Shown: positions 8,323 to 15,442 of the stretch, piece by piece
How positions within the stretch are numbered: position 1 is the first letter of the stretch
Layout of the letters: each line of letters opens with the position of its first letter
From: Clostridia bacterium
GTDB lineage: Bacteria; Bacillota_A; Clostridia; Oscillospirales; CAG-272
Reading direction: 5' to 3'
DNA length: 18,206 nucleotides
Assembly (NCBI GenBank): GCA_017452945.1
Contig: JAFTLD010000097.1
Span: 1-18,206, forward strand
Position numbers and translations under genes: made by a program
Notes under the pieces: generated by a model
The model's database searches: none
What the model was told of the DNA's origin: nothing
The model's input: the letters and a program-made list of their open reading frames with translations, nothing else

Positions 8323-8949
8323 CTACTGCTCTCTTGATTCTATGACGTAAAGACCGCCCTTTTTGACAGAGATCAGCGCACAGTTGCTCGTGATCTCGTT
8401 GGACACAGCAAACTGCAGCCTGCGGTGTATGGGCTGATTTTTCAGCTCGTACTTGCAGCCTTTGATGCTTACGCCCTTGCAGGTTTCGTCCACGGCAATC
8501 AGCGAGAGGTACTTGTATGCGCTGCGCGCGATCAGGTGTGAGGTCGAGCGGATGTAGTGTGCGCGGTTCTGTCCGTCTGTGATATAGCCGTGAATGTGTC
8601 GCGCGTGCAAGTCCTGCAGGATGGCCAAGTTGGCCAAGGTGTGGTCCAGTCTGCCCGAAAGACCGCCGATCAGAATGATCTCGTCTGCCCCGCGCGAGAT
8701 GGCGGTTTCAATGCAGACCTGCGAATCGGTCAGATCCTTCTCTGCGGGCAGCTCTACGAGCTCCACGCCTTCGTCGATCTTTTGTCTTGAAAAGGAATCG
8801 AAATCCCCGACGGCAATATCGATGCGCTCACCAAGCAGCTTGGCATTGGCATAGCCGCCGTCGGCTGCGATGCGCAGATCCTCACCCTTGGGGTGTTCGG
8901 TAATATTTTCGGGATAAATGCTCCCGCCTACGTAAATAAATGCGCGCAT
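8323..8949 (-). CDS. thiN: Thiamine pyrophosphokinase
   Basis: This 208-residue protein, a normal family length, transfers diphosphate from ATP to thiamine to give thiamine diphosphate in the cytoplasm. The family motifs appear in order: AADGG (28-32), VGDFDS (47-52) with the acidic metal and phosphate site, KDLTDSQ (71-77), GRLDHTLANL (99-108), and SNE (183-185) in the C-terminal thiamine-binding beta domain. The ATG start follows an AGAGGAAC site. It begins 22 nt after the rsgA stop; in B. subtilis rpe sits between the two and is absent here. No TPP riboswitch is visible upstream, which fits a housekeeping salvage and activation step rather than a thiamine-regulated operon. Confidence 0.95.
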   Translation of the reverse strand: MRAFIYVGGSIYPENITEHPKGEDLRIAADGGYANAKLLGERIDIAVGDFDSFSRQKIDEGVELVELPAEKDLTDSQVCIETAISRGADEIILIGGLSGRLDHTLANLAILQDLHARHIHGYITDGQNRAHYIRSTSHLIARSAYKYLSLIAVDETCKGVSIKGCKYELKNQPIHRRLQFAVSNEITSNCALISVKKGGLYVIESREQ

Positions 8950-8971
8950 AATCTGTTCCTCTTTGTATGTA

Positions 8972-9934
8972 TCAGTTATCCCAATCGTGCTTGTTTTTCA
9001 GCACGTCGTAAATGGCCACAAAGCTTTGGTGGCGTGAGGGCGGGATGTCACCGCGCTTGACCGCCTCTAAGATGGCACAGCCCTGCTCCTTGGTGTGCGA
9101 GCATTTGGTAAAGCGGCAGTTGCCCAGATAAGGGGCAAACTCGCGCATGGTCAAGGGCAGATCCTCTTTTTTGAAGAAATCAAATCTGGCAAAATCCAGC
9201 ATGGAAAAGCCGGGGGTGTCCGCAATAAAGCCTCGCTCTGTGTCGGGCATGGCAAAAAGCTCGACGGTGCGCGTGGTATGCTTGCCGCGTTCGATCTTGC
9301 GGCTGATCTCCCCCGTGCTTAGTGCAAGCGAGGGGAAAAGCGCGTTGAGCAGCGTGGATTTGCCCACGCCTGAAGCGCCTGCAAAGGCAGAGATCTTGTC
9401 CTCGCAGTTGGCCTTGACGTAAGCTTTGAGCGCATCAATGCCGTATTCGTCTTTGCTGCTTGTCACAAAGGTATCAAAGCCTGCGGTGCGGTAGATATTG
9501 CAGATCTCTTGCGCGTATTTGGGATCGGCATCGTATTTGGTGATCACCACCACGGGTGTGATGTGGTGATGCTCCAAAATGCAGATCAGCTTGTCCACCG
9601 TTTCAAGCACGGGTGCGGGCTTGGCTGCAGCCGGCGTGACGAACATGATGTCCAGATTGGCAAGTGGAGGACGGATCAAGGCATTCTTGCGCGGAGCGAT
9701 TTCGCTGATCAAAGCGCCCGCATCGCGCGTGCTCTGCCCTGTTTCCTCAAATTCCAGGGAAACGATATCTCCCACCAAAGGGGTCAGATTGTCATGACGA
9801 AAGGCCCCCTTTGCGCGGCAGGCGATGGGGGTGTTTCTGTCAAGCCCTGTGGGCAGGGAAGCATGGTCAAGCAGCTTTACTGTGTAAAGTCCGCCGACTC
9901 CTTTGATGATTCTTCCGCAATGGGGGATTTCCAT
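8972..9934 (-). CDS. rsgA: Ribosome small-subunit-dependent GTPase RsgA
   Basis: This 320-residue circularly permuted GTPase helps late maturation of the 30S subunit. Residues 1-80 form the OB-fold (start GRIIKGVGGLYTV). The GTPase motifs follow in permuted order: G4 TKYD (132-135), G1 GASGVGKST (186-194), a G2-like GKHTTRT (217-223) and G3 DTPGF (239-243). The zinc knuckle uses C273, C278, H280 and C286. I chose the ATG at 9934 because it has an AAGGATGG site and gives the family N-terminus; the frame stays open further upstream, but that extension is antisense-like Arg-rich sequence inside the PASTA gene. The chosen start lies inside the upstream gene, a 58-nt overlap, which suggests coupled translation. 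Confidence 0.95.
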   Translation of the reverse strand: MEIPHCGRIIKGVGGLYTVKLLDHASLPTGLDRNTPIACRAKGAFRHDNLTPLVGDIVSLEFEETGQSTRDAGALISEIAPRKNALIRPPLANLDIMFVTPAAAKPAPVLETVDKLICILEHHHITPVVVITKYDADPKYAQEICNIYRTAGFDTFVTSSKDEYGIDALKAYVKANCEDKISAFAGASGVGKSTLLNALFPSLALSTGEISRKIERGKHTTRTVELFAMPDTERGFIADTPGFSMLDFARFDFFKKEDLPLTMREFAPYLGNCRFTKCSHTKEQGCAILEAVKRGDIPPSRHQSFVAIYDVLKNKHDWDN

Positions 9935-10677
9935 AGTGTAACCATCCTTGAAAGAGTATAGTGAATTTTTGTACCGATCGGCACAAGGCTGCCGGCCGGT
10001 GTTTGCTGCATGGAAACCGTACAAGTGTCCTGCTCGGTCGCATCGTCTGCATAGATGACGTTGCCGGGCAAAAGCCCTGCGCGCATCAAAGCCACGTTGG
10101 CTTCTGCGGGCGAAAGACCGTAAAGGTCGGGCACGCGTGCGTTTTTTGTGGCGCCGGGGGCAGCATAAGTCAAAATCACCTCGCTGCCCTCGGGCAGCAA
10201 AGTGCCGGCTGCTGCGGATTGCCCAAGCACGCTGTATGCCTGCTGATTTGACGTCAAGCTCTCGCGGCAGCTGACGCAAAGCCCCATAGCCAGCAGCTGC
10301 TGCTTTGCCTGCCGCACGTCACGGCCGTGCAGATCGGGCATGGTGACCGTCTGCTTGCCAAGGCTGACCACCACGCGCAAAAGCACGGGCTTGCCCTTGG
10401 GCGTTGTGCGCTCGGTGTTTGCCGCAGGGGATTGGGAAAGCACCGTCCCTGCAGGACTGTCCTTGTCGTACGTGTAAGTCACGCGCGTATAAAAATCGTC
10501 CGAAAGCAGCGAGTCGTCCCATCGCGTCCCCACAAGTGTGGGAATCTGCAGTGTTACGTATCGGGGGCGCTCACCGCCAAATAATTTACCGTAGCAGATC
10601 AGCAGTGTTCCAAATAGTATCAAAAGGGAAAGGATCGCGAGAAAAATATAGATCCAAAACGGTGTGTTTCGCTTCAT
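9877..10677 (-). CDS. Kinase-less PASTA-domain membrane protein (PrkC ectodomain-like)
   Basis: This 266-residue protein starts at an ATG with an AAGGAG site 6 nt upstream. Residues 7-30 form a membrane helix after a short basic N-terminus. The outside part holds three PASTA-like domains: about 41-107 (IPTLVG), 110-173 (MPDLHGRD) and 179-243 (VPDLYGLSPAEA), each closing with a Q/M-x-P/A-AG turn and a beta strand. PASTA domains bind peptidoglycan fragments or beta-lactams in PrkC/Stk kinases and penicillin-binding proteins. In B. subtilis the slot between rlmN and rsgA holds prpC and the PASTA kinase prkC. Here there is no phosphatase and no kinase domain; the sequence before the start is rlmN. 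So this looks like the membrane and sensor half of PrkC on its own. Its last 19 codons overlap rsgA. Whether it works with a kinase coded elsewhere is unknown. Confidence 0.85.
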   Translation of the reverse strand: MKRNTPFWIYIFLAILSLLILFGTLLICYGKLFGGERPRYVTLQIPTLVGTRWDDSLLSDDFYTRVTYTYDKDSPAGTVLSQSPAANTERTTPKGKPVLLRVVVSLGKQTVTMPDLHGRDVRQAKQQLLAMGLCVSCRESLTSNQQAYSVLGQSAAAGTLLPEGSEVILTYAAPGATKNARVPDLYGLSPAEANVALMRAGLLPGNVIYADDATEQDTCTVSMQQTPAGSLVPIGTKIHYTLSRMVTLWKSPIAEESSKESADFTQ

Positions 10678-10717
10678 GGTTTGCTCCTTGTGCAAAAATA
10701 TGTAGCGAAACGGATTT

Positions 10718-11812
10718 TTATGATTTGTTCTGCTCAGCGCGGCGCAGCTGACCGCAAGAGGCATTGATATCTGCGCCCAGTTTTCTGCGCACCGTGGCAC
10801 GCACGCCTTTTTTCTCAAGTGTTGCGGCAAACGCCTTGATGGCCTTGTCGTCCGAGCGGTCAAAGCCCGTTTCCTCGACGGGGTTGACGGGGATGAGGTT
10901 GACGTGAATGGGCATGGTATCGTTGCGGGAGCGCAGACGCGAGTTGAGCACGTTTGCAAGCTGCTCTGCAGCGGCAACCGAGTCGTTTTTCCCGCGTATG
11001 AGTGTGTATTCAAAGGAAATGCGGCGTCCCGTGGCGGCAAAGTAGTCCTTGCAAGCCGAGAGCAGCTCGTCCACGCCCCATTTGTTGTTGATGGGCATGA
11101 TGGAGGAGCGCGTGACGTCGTCCGAGGCGTGCAGTGAGATCGAGAGCGTGATGGGCAGGTCGTATTTCGCCAGCTCGTATATCTTGTCCACAAGGCCGCA
11201 GGTGGAAAGCGAGATGTGACGGTAGCCGATGCAAATGCCACCCTCGGCATTGACCAGCTTCAAAAACTTGATCACGTTATCAAAGTTGTCCAAGGGCTCA
11301 CCGATACCCATCATGACGATGCCGCCGATACGGGCGTTTGGATCGTGGGCGTTCATGTCCTTTTGTGCCGCAATCACCTGGCCGATCAGCTCGGCAGGAC
11401 TCAGATCGCGTACGCGTCCGCCAATGGTAGAGGCGCAGAAGCGGCAGCCCATGCGGCAGCCGACCTGTGATGAGATGCAGATGGTGGAGCCGTGCTTATA
11501 GTGCATGACGACGGCCTCCACGCAGTTGCCGTCCGAGAGCTCGAAGAGATATTTGATCGTGCCGTCAATGGCAGAAACCAAGCGGCGGCGCGCCACGGGC
11601 AGGTGGTATTCGGTGACCTCGGCCAATTTTGCCACCGTTTTTTTGCCCACGTTGGAGATCTCTTGGGGGGCAAGCCCCTTGTGCAGCCCTTCAAAAAGCT
11701 GACGTGCGCGGTATTTGGGCTCCCCGATCTGTGCCATTAAGGCCTCAAGCTCCTCGGGGAGCAGGGAGAGAATGTTTTGCATATGATTATCCATTCTGAC
11801 TGTTGAAGTCAT
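10718..11812 (-). CDS. rlmN: Dual-specificity 23S rRNA/tRNA adenine C2-methyltransferase RlmN
   Basis: RlmN is a radical SAM enzyme that methylates C2 of A2503 in 23S rRNA and A37 in some tRNAs. The cluster motif is C119-x3-C123-x2-C126 in GCRMGCRFC. C112 (TICISSQVGC) and C353 (GADINASCGQL) match the catalytic cysteine and the methyl-carrying cysteine of the E. coli enzyme. MGIGEPLDN is the SAM-binding signature. Length (364 residues) is slightly above the usual 340-380 midpoint or within it. The first ATG at 11812, a second at 11794 and a third at 11782 are all possible starts; none has a strong ribosome binding site, so the exact N-terminus is uncertain by up to ten residues. It lies 40 nt before the PASTA gene, and 142 nt after rsmB with a large inverted repeat in the gap. 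Confidence 0.95.
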   Translation of the reverse strand: MTSTVRMDNHMQNILSLLPEELEALMAQIGEPKYRARQLFEGLHKGLAPQEISNVGKKTVAKLAEVTEYHLPVARRRLVSAIDGTIKYLFELSDGNCVEAVVMHYKHGSTICISSQVGCRMGCRFCASTIGGRVRDLSPAELIGQVIAAQKDMNAHDPNARIGGIVMMGIGEPLDNFDNVIKFLKLVNAEGGICIGYRHISLSTCGLVDKIYELAKYDLPITLSISLHASDDVTRSSIMPINNKWGVDELLSACKDYFAATGRRISFEYTLIRGKNDSVAAAEQLANVLNSRLRSRNDTMPIHVNLIPVNPVEETGFDRSDDKAIKAFAATLEKKGVRATVRRKLGADINASCGQLRRAEQNKS

Positions 11813-11834
11813 TACTTGCGATATTTCAACAATC

Positions 11835-11937
11835 GTAGGGAGCGACGTCCTCGACGCCCCGCCTTACGTAAACTAATGTTGTGACAAAGCGAATTTTACA
11901 TTGCGCCTGTCCGGGGCGTCGAGGACGTCGCCCCTAC
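11835..11937. repeat. Large inverted repeat upstream of rlmN (REP/MITE-like)
   Basis: Arms at 11835-11861 and 11912-11937 are almost perfect reverse complements over 26-27 nt, with a single one-base difference near the outer end; 50 nt separate them. Each arm carries GACGTCCTCGACGCCCCG or its complement and is itself partly palindromic (GGGGCG...CGCCCC around GACGTC). The pair fills most of the 142 nt between the rsmB stop and the rlmN start. It could be a REP-like or MITE-like dispersed element, or an RNA hairpin that tunes read-through into rlmN. No T-run follows, so it is not a standard terminator. Copy number elsewhere cannot be seen here. Confidence 0.8.
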
Positions 11938-11954
11938 CGTGCATAGGATATTGG

Positions 11955-13277
11955 TTATCTTGTTTTGCGCATTTTCGCAATAAAGAATCCGTCGGTGCCG
12001 TGCTCGTCGGGGGTGAGCGTCAGCATGCCGTCCTTGGAGCAAATGTCACCTACGCTGAAATCCTCGGGCGCAAATTCGGGGTTTTCTGCAAGAAAGCGTG
12101 CCACGTTTTGCTCGTTTTCCTCGGGGAAAATGGTGCAGGTGGAATAGACCAACACGCCGCCGTCCTTGACGTAGCGGCAGCAATTCTGTAAAATGGCAAG
12201 CTGAATATCGGGTAAGGCAGCCGCATCGGCAAGATCCTTGTAGCGGATCTCGGGCTTCTTTCCAAGCACACCAAAGCCGGAGCAAGGCACGTCACAAAGC
12301 ACGCGGTCTGCCCAATTTTGCAGATCGGGATCGTGCAACCGTGCATCATGTTCGCGCACCTCGATGATGTCAATGCCCAATCTGTCCGCACCGCTTTCGA
12401 TCAGCGAAAGCTTGCTCTTGTGCAGGTCGTAAGCCAATATCTGCCCCTCGTTCTGCATGCGGATGGCTGTGCCAAAGGTTTTGGAGCCGGGGCAGGCGCA
12501 AGCATCGATCACGCGCTCCCCGGGGCATGCGCCAAGTGCCTCTACGCAGATCTGTGAGGCAAGATCCTGCACGAATACGCGCCCCTCGGTCAGCTGCGGT
12601 GAGCCGGAGGGAACAAAGTCTGCCACGCGCAGGGCTGTGGGTAACACGTCGGATGCCTGAATGCGATAACCAAGCTCGCAAAGCTCGCTTGTCATTTGCT
12701 CGGGTGAGGTTTTGAGCGTGTTGACGCGCAGCGTCACGGGCGGTGCGTGTCCAAAGGCTTCAAGTATAGTTTCTCCGCGCTCCGTGCCGAATATCTCTGT
12801 CAGTTTTTTGCAAAGCGGGACGGGGACGGAGTAAGTAACCGACAGGTAACGGTACAGGTCTGTCTGCCTGTCGGGAAAAGCTACATCGTCACCGCGGCGG
12901 GTGTATTCGCGCAAAACGGCATTGACAAAGCCGCGTGCGCGTTTGGGGGCAAGGGCAACGGTTTCGTTGATGGCCGCATGCGCGGGAACGCGATCCAGAT
13001 AGCGCAGCTGGTAAAGCCCCATGCGCAAAAGGTTGCGCACCGTGCCGTCCAGCGATTCGGTCGGGCGCGAGGAAAGTGCGTCTGCGATATAGTCAAGGGT
13101 CAGTCTGCGCTCGGTTACACCGTAAACGAGCACGGTCACAAGCGCTTTGTCTGGCGCGGAAAGCGTGCTCTTTTTGAGCGCAGCATCAAGCGCCAAGTTG
13201 GTGTACTGACCTTGCGAGTCGGTGCGGTTCAGAATTTGCAGCGCAAGAGCGCGCGCGGGATTTTGCATCTGCTCCAT
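11955..13277 (-). CDS. rsmB: 16S rRNA (cytosine-967-C5)-methyltransferase RsmB
   Basis: This 440-residue enzyme methylates C967 of 16S rRNA using S-adenosylmethionine. Residues about 5-130 form the NusB-like RNA-binding domain. The Rossmann methyltransferase domain follows: SAM motif I VIDACACPGSKT (256-267), DVPCSGFGVLGKKPEIRY (329-346) with C332, and YSTCTIFPEENE (378-389) with C381. These two cysteines match the release and catalytic pair of m5C methyltransferases. Motif I reads CACPGSKT where many relatives have CAAPGGKT, a mild deviation. Its ATG overlaps the zinc peptidase stop by one base (TGATG), so the two genes are probably translationally coupled. The second ATG, three codons downstream, is an alternative start. 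Confidence 0.95.
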   Translation of the reverse strand: MEQMQNPARALALQILNRTDSQGQYTNLALDAALKKSTLSAPDKALVTVLVYGVTERRLTLDYIADALSSRPTESLDGTVRNLLRMGLYQLRYLDRVPAHAAINETVALAPKRARGFVNAVLREYTRRGDDVAFPDRQTDLYRYLSVTYSVPVPLCKKLTEIFGTERGETILEAFGHAPPVTLRVNTLKTSPEQMTSELCELGYRIQASDVLPTALRVADFVPSGSPQLTEGRVFVQDLASQICVEALGACPGERVIDACACPGSKTFGTAIRMQNEGQILAYDLHKSKLSLIESGADRLGIDIIEVREHDARLHDPDLQNWADRVLCDVPCSGFGVLGKKPEIRYKDLADAAALPDIQLAILQNCCRYVKDGGVLVYSTCTIFPEENEQNVARFLAENPEFAPEDFSVGDICSKDGMLTLTPDEHGTDGFFIAKMRKTR

Positions 13278-14002
13278 CAGCGACGCCCTCTTCTTCCGCC
13301 AAAGATCAAAATCAAACGCAAAAGCGAGAGCAGCGAGGTGGCAAGCGCTGCCACGTAGGTCATGGCGGCTGCACTGAGCACTTGGCCTGCGGCTCGGTGC
13401 TCCTGCTTGCTCAGTGTTCCCCAGTCGTCCAGAATGGCCAGCGCACGGCGGGATGCGTTAAACTCCACGGGCAGCGTAATAAGCTGGAACAGGGTGCTGA
13501 ACGAATAGAGCAAAATACCGCCCACCATCAAAAAGTCGGATAAGGGGGAGGCAGCCTGGAAATAGAAATACGAAATAAACAGACCGATCAAAAACAGGGG
13601 CATGGCAAAGCCTGCGCTGATACGTGTCAGGGGAATGACGGCAGCGCGGATGCGGATGGGAAAATAATCGGTCGCATACTGTACGGCATGTCCCGCCTCG
13701 TGGGCTGCAACGCCAACCGCTGCGGCATTTGCGCTGTCGTAAACGCTCTCGGAAAGATAGATCACACCCTGCTTGGGATCGTAGTGGTCGGTCAGATGAC
13801 CGGGTACGCGCTCAATGGAAATATCGTAGAGTCCGTTATCGTCCAAAATCTTGCGCGCAGCCGCTACGCCCGTGATGCCGTGAGTTGCAATGCGGCTTCC
13901 CCAGTCAAATGCGCGTTTGACGCGGTATTGTGCGATCAGGGAAAAGAGCAACGCGGGAACGAGAATGAGCAGTGTCAAATCAAAAATAGGATAAAAGAAC
14001 AT
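13277..14002 (-). CDS. YugP-family membrane zinc metallopeptidase
   Basis: This 241-residue integral membrane protein fits the neutral zinc metallopeptidase family typified by B. subtilis YugP. The zinc motif HEAGH is at 101-105, and E180 in LPVEFNASRRA is the likely third ligand. Hydrophobic segments lie at about 5-24, 132-152, 158-178 and 210-235, so the peptidase site is flanked by membrane helices. The ATG start follows a strong AAAGGAG site. It is placed 12 nt after fmt and overlaps rsmB by one base, so it belongs to the operon. B. subtilis has no such gene at this place; the pairing with fmt and rsmB may reflect a lineage-specific arrangement. Its substrate is unknown; membrane protein quality control is only a guess. 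Confidence 0.9.
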   Translation of the reverse strand: MFFYPIFDLTLLILVPALLFSLIAQYRVKRAFDWGSRIATHGITGVAAARKILDDNGLYDISIERVPGHLTDHYDPKQGVIYLSESVYDSANAAAVGVAAHEAGHAVQYATDYFPIRIRAAVIPLTRISAGFAMPLFLIGLFISYFYFQAASPLSDFLMVGGILLYSFSTLFQLITLPVEFNASRRALAILDDWGTLSKQEHRAAGQVLSAAAMTYVAALATSLLSLLRLILIFGGRRGRR

Positions 14003-14014
14003 AAAAATCTCCTT

Positions 14015-14950
14015 TTATGAGAGCAGATCGCCTAAATTCAGCTTTCTGCCGCGAATGTAGTCGGCAGCGGCCATGCGCTTTTTGCCCTCGGGAATGACCT
14101 GCGTCAGGGCAAGCGTACCCTTGCCGCATGCAACAAGGATCTCACCGTCAAGGCCGACAACCGTACCGGGAACTGCGCTGTGTACCTTGTCCTCATCGTA
14201 TACGCGTGCAGCGTACACCTTGAGCAAGGAGCCGTTTGGCAGATGGGTAAAGGAAAGGGGAATGGGCGAGGTGCCGCGAATGTGGTTGTGCAGCGTGCGT
14301 GCGTCAAGCGAAAAGTCGAGAAGCAGATCACTCTTCTGGATTTTTTCAGCGTAATTTGCAAGGCTGTCGTCCTGCACCTCGGCAACCAGCGTGCCTTGGC
14401 GCAGCGCGTCCAGCGTCTGAAGCATGGTCTGTGCGCCAAGTGCGCCCAGCTTGTCGTGTATGGTTTCAAAATTGTCGGTGTCGGTAATCGGCAGCGAAGC
14501 CTTGAGCAGCATATCGCCCGTGTCAAGTCCCTCTGCCATGTACATGGTGGTCACACCGGTCTCGGCACAGCCATCCATAATGGCGCGTTGCATGGGAGCG
14601 GCACCGCGATAGGCGGGGAGCAGCGAGCCGTGTACGTTGATGCAGCCGTATTTGGGGTATTCCAGCACGTTGACGGGCAGAATTTTTCCGTAAGCCACGA
14701 CCACGATCAGCTCGGGATCGATTTCTGCAAGCTGTGTGGCAAATTCCTCGCCTCGCAGCGTCTTTGGCTGATAGACCGGAATGTTATGCTCCAGCGCATA
14801 CTTTTTGACGGGTGTGGGCAAAAGCTCGTAGCCGCGTCCGCGGGGCTTGTCGGTCTGCGTGACCACACCGATCACGTTCTCTCCGCGCTCAACCAGCGCC
14901 CGGAGCGTAAACACCGCAAAATCGGGTGTGCCCATAAAGAGTATCTTCAC
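14015..14950 (-). CDS. fmt: Methionyl-tRNA formyltransferase
   Basis: Fmt formylates Met-tRNAfMet with 10-formyl-tetrahydrofolate to make the bacterial initiator. With the start used here it has 311 residues, a usual length. The N-terminus MKILFMGTPDFAV is typical of the family. The catalytic triad corresponds to N105, H107 and D143, within INVHGSLLPAYRG and GLDTGD. I chose the GTG at 14950 because GAGGTGG sits just upstream and because the protein then begins exactly as its relatives do. A GTG nine bases earlier (14959) would add three residues but would overlap that ribosome binding site. The gene begins 12 nt after the def stop. Def removes the formyl group that Fmt adds, so the pair acts at both ends of one cycle. 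Confidence 0.95.
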   Translation of the reverse strand: MKILFMGTPDFAVFTLRALVERGENVIGVVTQTDKPRGRGYELLPTPVKKYALEHNIPVYQPKTLRGEEFATQLAEIDPELIVVVAYGKILPVNVLEYPKYGCINVHGSLLPAYRGAAPMQRAIMDGCAETGVTTMYMAEGLDTGDMLLKASLPITDTDNFETIHDKLGALGAQTMLQTLDALRQGTLVAEVQDDSLANYAEKIQKSDLLLDFSLDARTLHNHIRGTSPIPLSFTHLPNGSLLKVYAARVYDEDKVHSAVPGTVVGLDGEILVACGKGTLALTQVIPEGKKRMAAADYIRGRKLNLGDLLS

Positions 14951-14962
14951 AGTTGCCACCTC

Positions 14963-15418
14963 TTATTCTTCAACGACTTCCAATGCGTTGTCAATAAACA
15001 GAACACCGTCGAGGTGGTCGATCTCGTGGCAGAAAGCACGAGCCAAAAGGCCGCTGCCCGAAACCTCGACGATCTCACCGTTGCGGTTGGTATAGCGCAC
15101 GGTCACGTGCATGGGTCTGCGCGTCGTACCCCACTTGCCGGGCAGGGAAAGACAGCCCTCGCTCTCCTCCTGTGTGCCTGCGCGCGCAATGATCTTGGGG
15201 TTGATCATCTCATAAACCTCACCGGGCTCTACCTCAACCACAGCAATGCGGCGCAAAACGCCCACCTGGGGAGCAGCCAGACCGCAGCCGTCGGCTGCGT
15301 GCATGGTTTCCACCATATCGTCAAGTAAGGTCAGAATGCGGGGGGTGATGGTATCCACGGGACGGCAGGTCTTGCGCAAAACGTCGTCACCGTATTTTAC
15401 AATTCTCAATTTAGCCAT
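14963..15418 (-). CDS. def: Peptide deformylase
   Basis: This 151-residue metalloenzyme removes the N-formyl group from new proteins. All three family motifs are intact: GCGLAAPQVG (44-53), EGCLS (87-91) with metal ligand C89, and HEIDH (131-135) with ligands H131 and H135 and catalytic E132. Its short length and unextended C-terminus resemble the short type 1 forms found in Clostridia. The start ATG is preceded by AAAGGAG, which is part of a small palindrome (see separate entry). It sits 24 nt after priA and 12 nt before fmt, in the usual order priA-def-fmt. Confidence 0.96.
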   Translation of the reverse strand: MAKLRIVKYGDDVLRKTCRPVDTITPRILTLLDDMVETMHAADGCGLAAPQVGVLRRIAVVEVEPGEVYEMINPKIIARAGTQEESEGCLSLPGKWGTTRRPMHVTVRYTNRNGEIVEVSGSGLLARAFCHEIDHLDGVLFIDNALEVVEE

Positions 15419-15419
15419 G

Positions 15420-15434
15420 AAAGGAGTCTCCTTT
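15420..15434 (-). promoter_or_regulatory. Palindromic Shine-Dalgarno site of def
   Basis: On the minus strand the sequence AAAGGAGACTCCTTT precedes the def start codon by one base. The two 7-nt arms are perfect complements, so the ribosome binding site could pair with the CTCCTTT next to the start. With a one-base centre a stable hairpin would need to open the inner pairs, so this may have little effect. It is recorded because it decides the start and may limit def translation. Confidence 0.5.
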
Positions 15435-15442
15435 ATGTATTA

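Noticed and set aside
8950..8971. A TPP riboswitch controlling thiN
   Set aside because: Only 22 nt separate rsgA and thiN and the THI-box consensus is not present in or near the gap.
9935..10279. A 115-codon upstream extension of the rsgA frame
   Set aside because: The added residues are Arg-rich and unlike any RsgA, and they lie on top of the PASTA coding sequence. The ATG at 9934 has a ribosome binding site and gives the family N-terminus.
10678..11250. A 191-codon upstream extension of the PASTA protein, which might have held a kinase domain
   Set aside because: The extension is an out-of-frame reading of rlmN on the same strand, rich in Ser, Thr, Pro and Arg with no kinase motif. The ATG at 10677 has a strong ribosome binding site.
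11862..11911. A rlmN promoter within the inverted repeat spacer
   Set aside because: A TTGTCA-like -35 can be seen on the minus strand, but no acceptable -10 lies at 16-18 nt from it.
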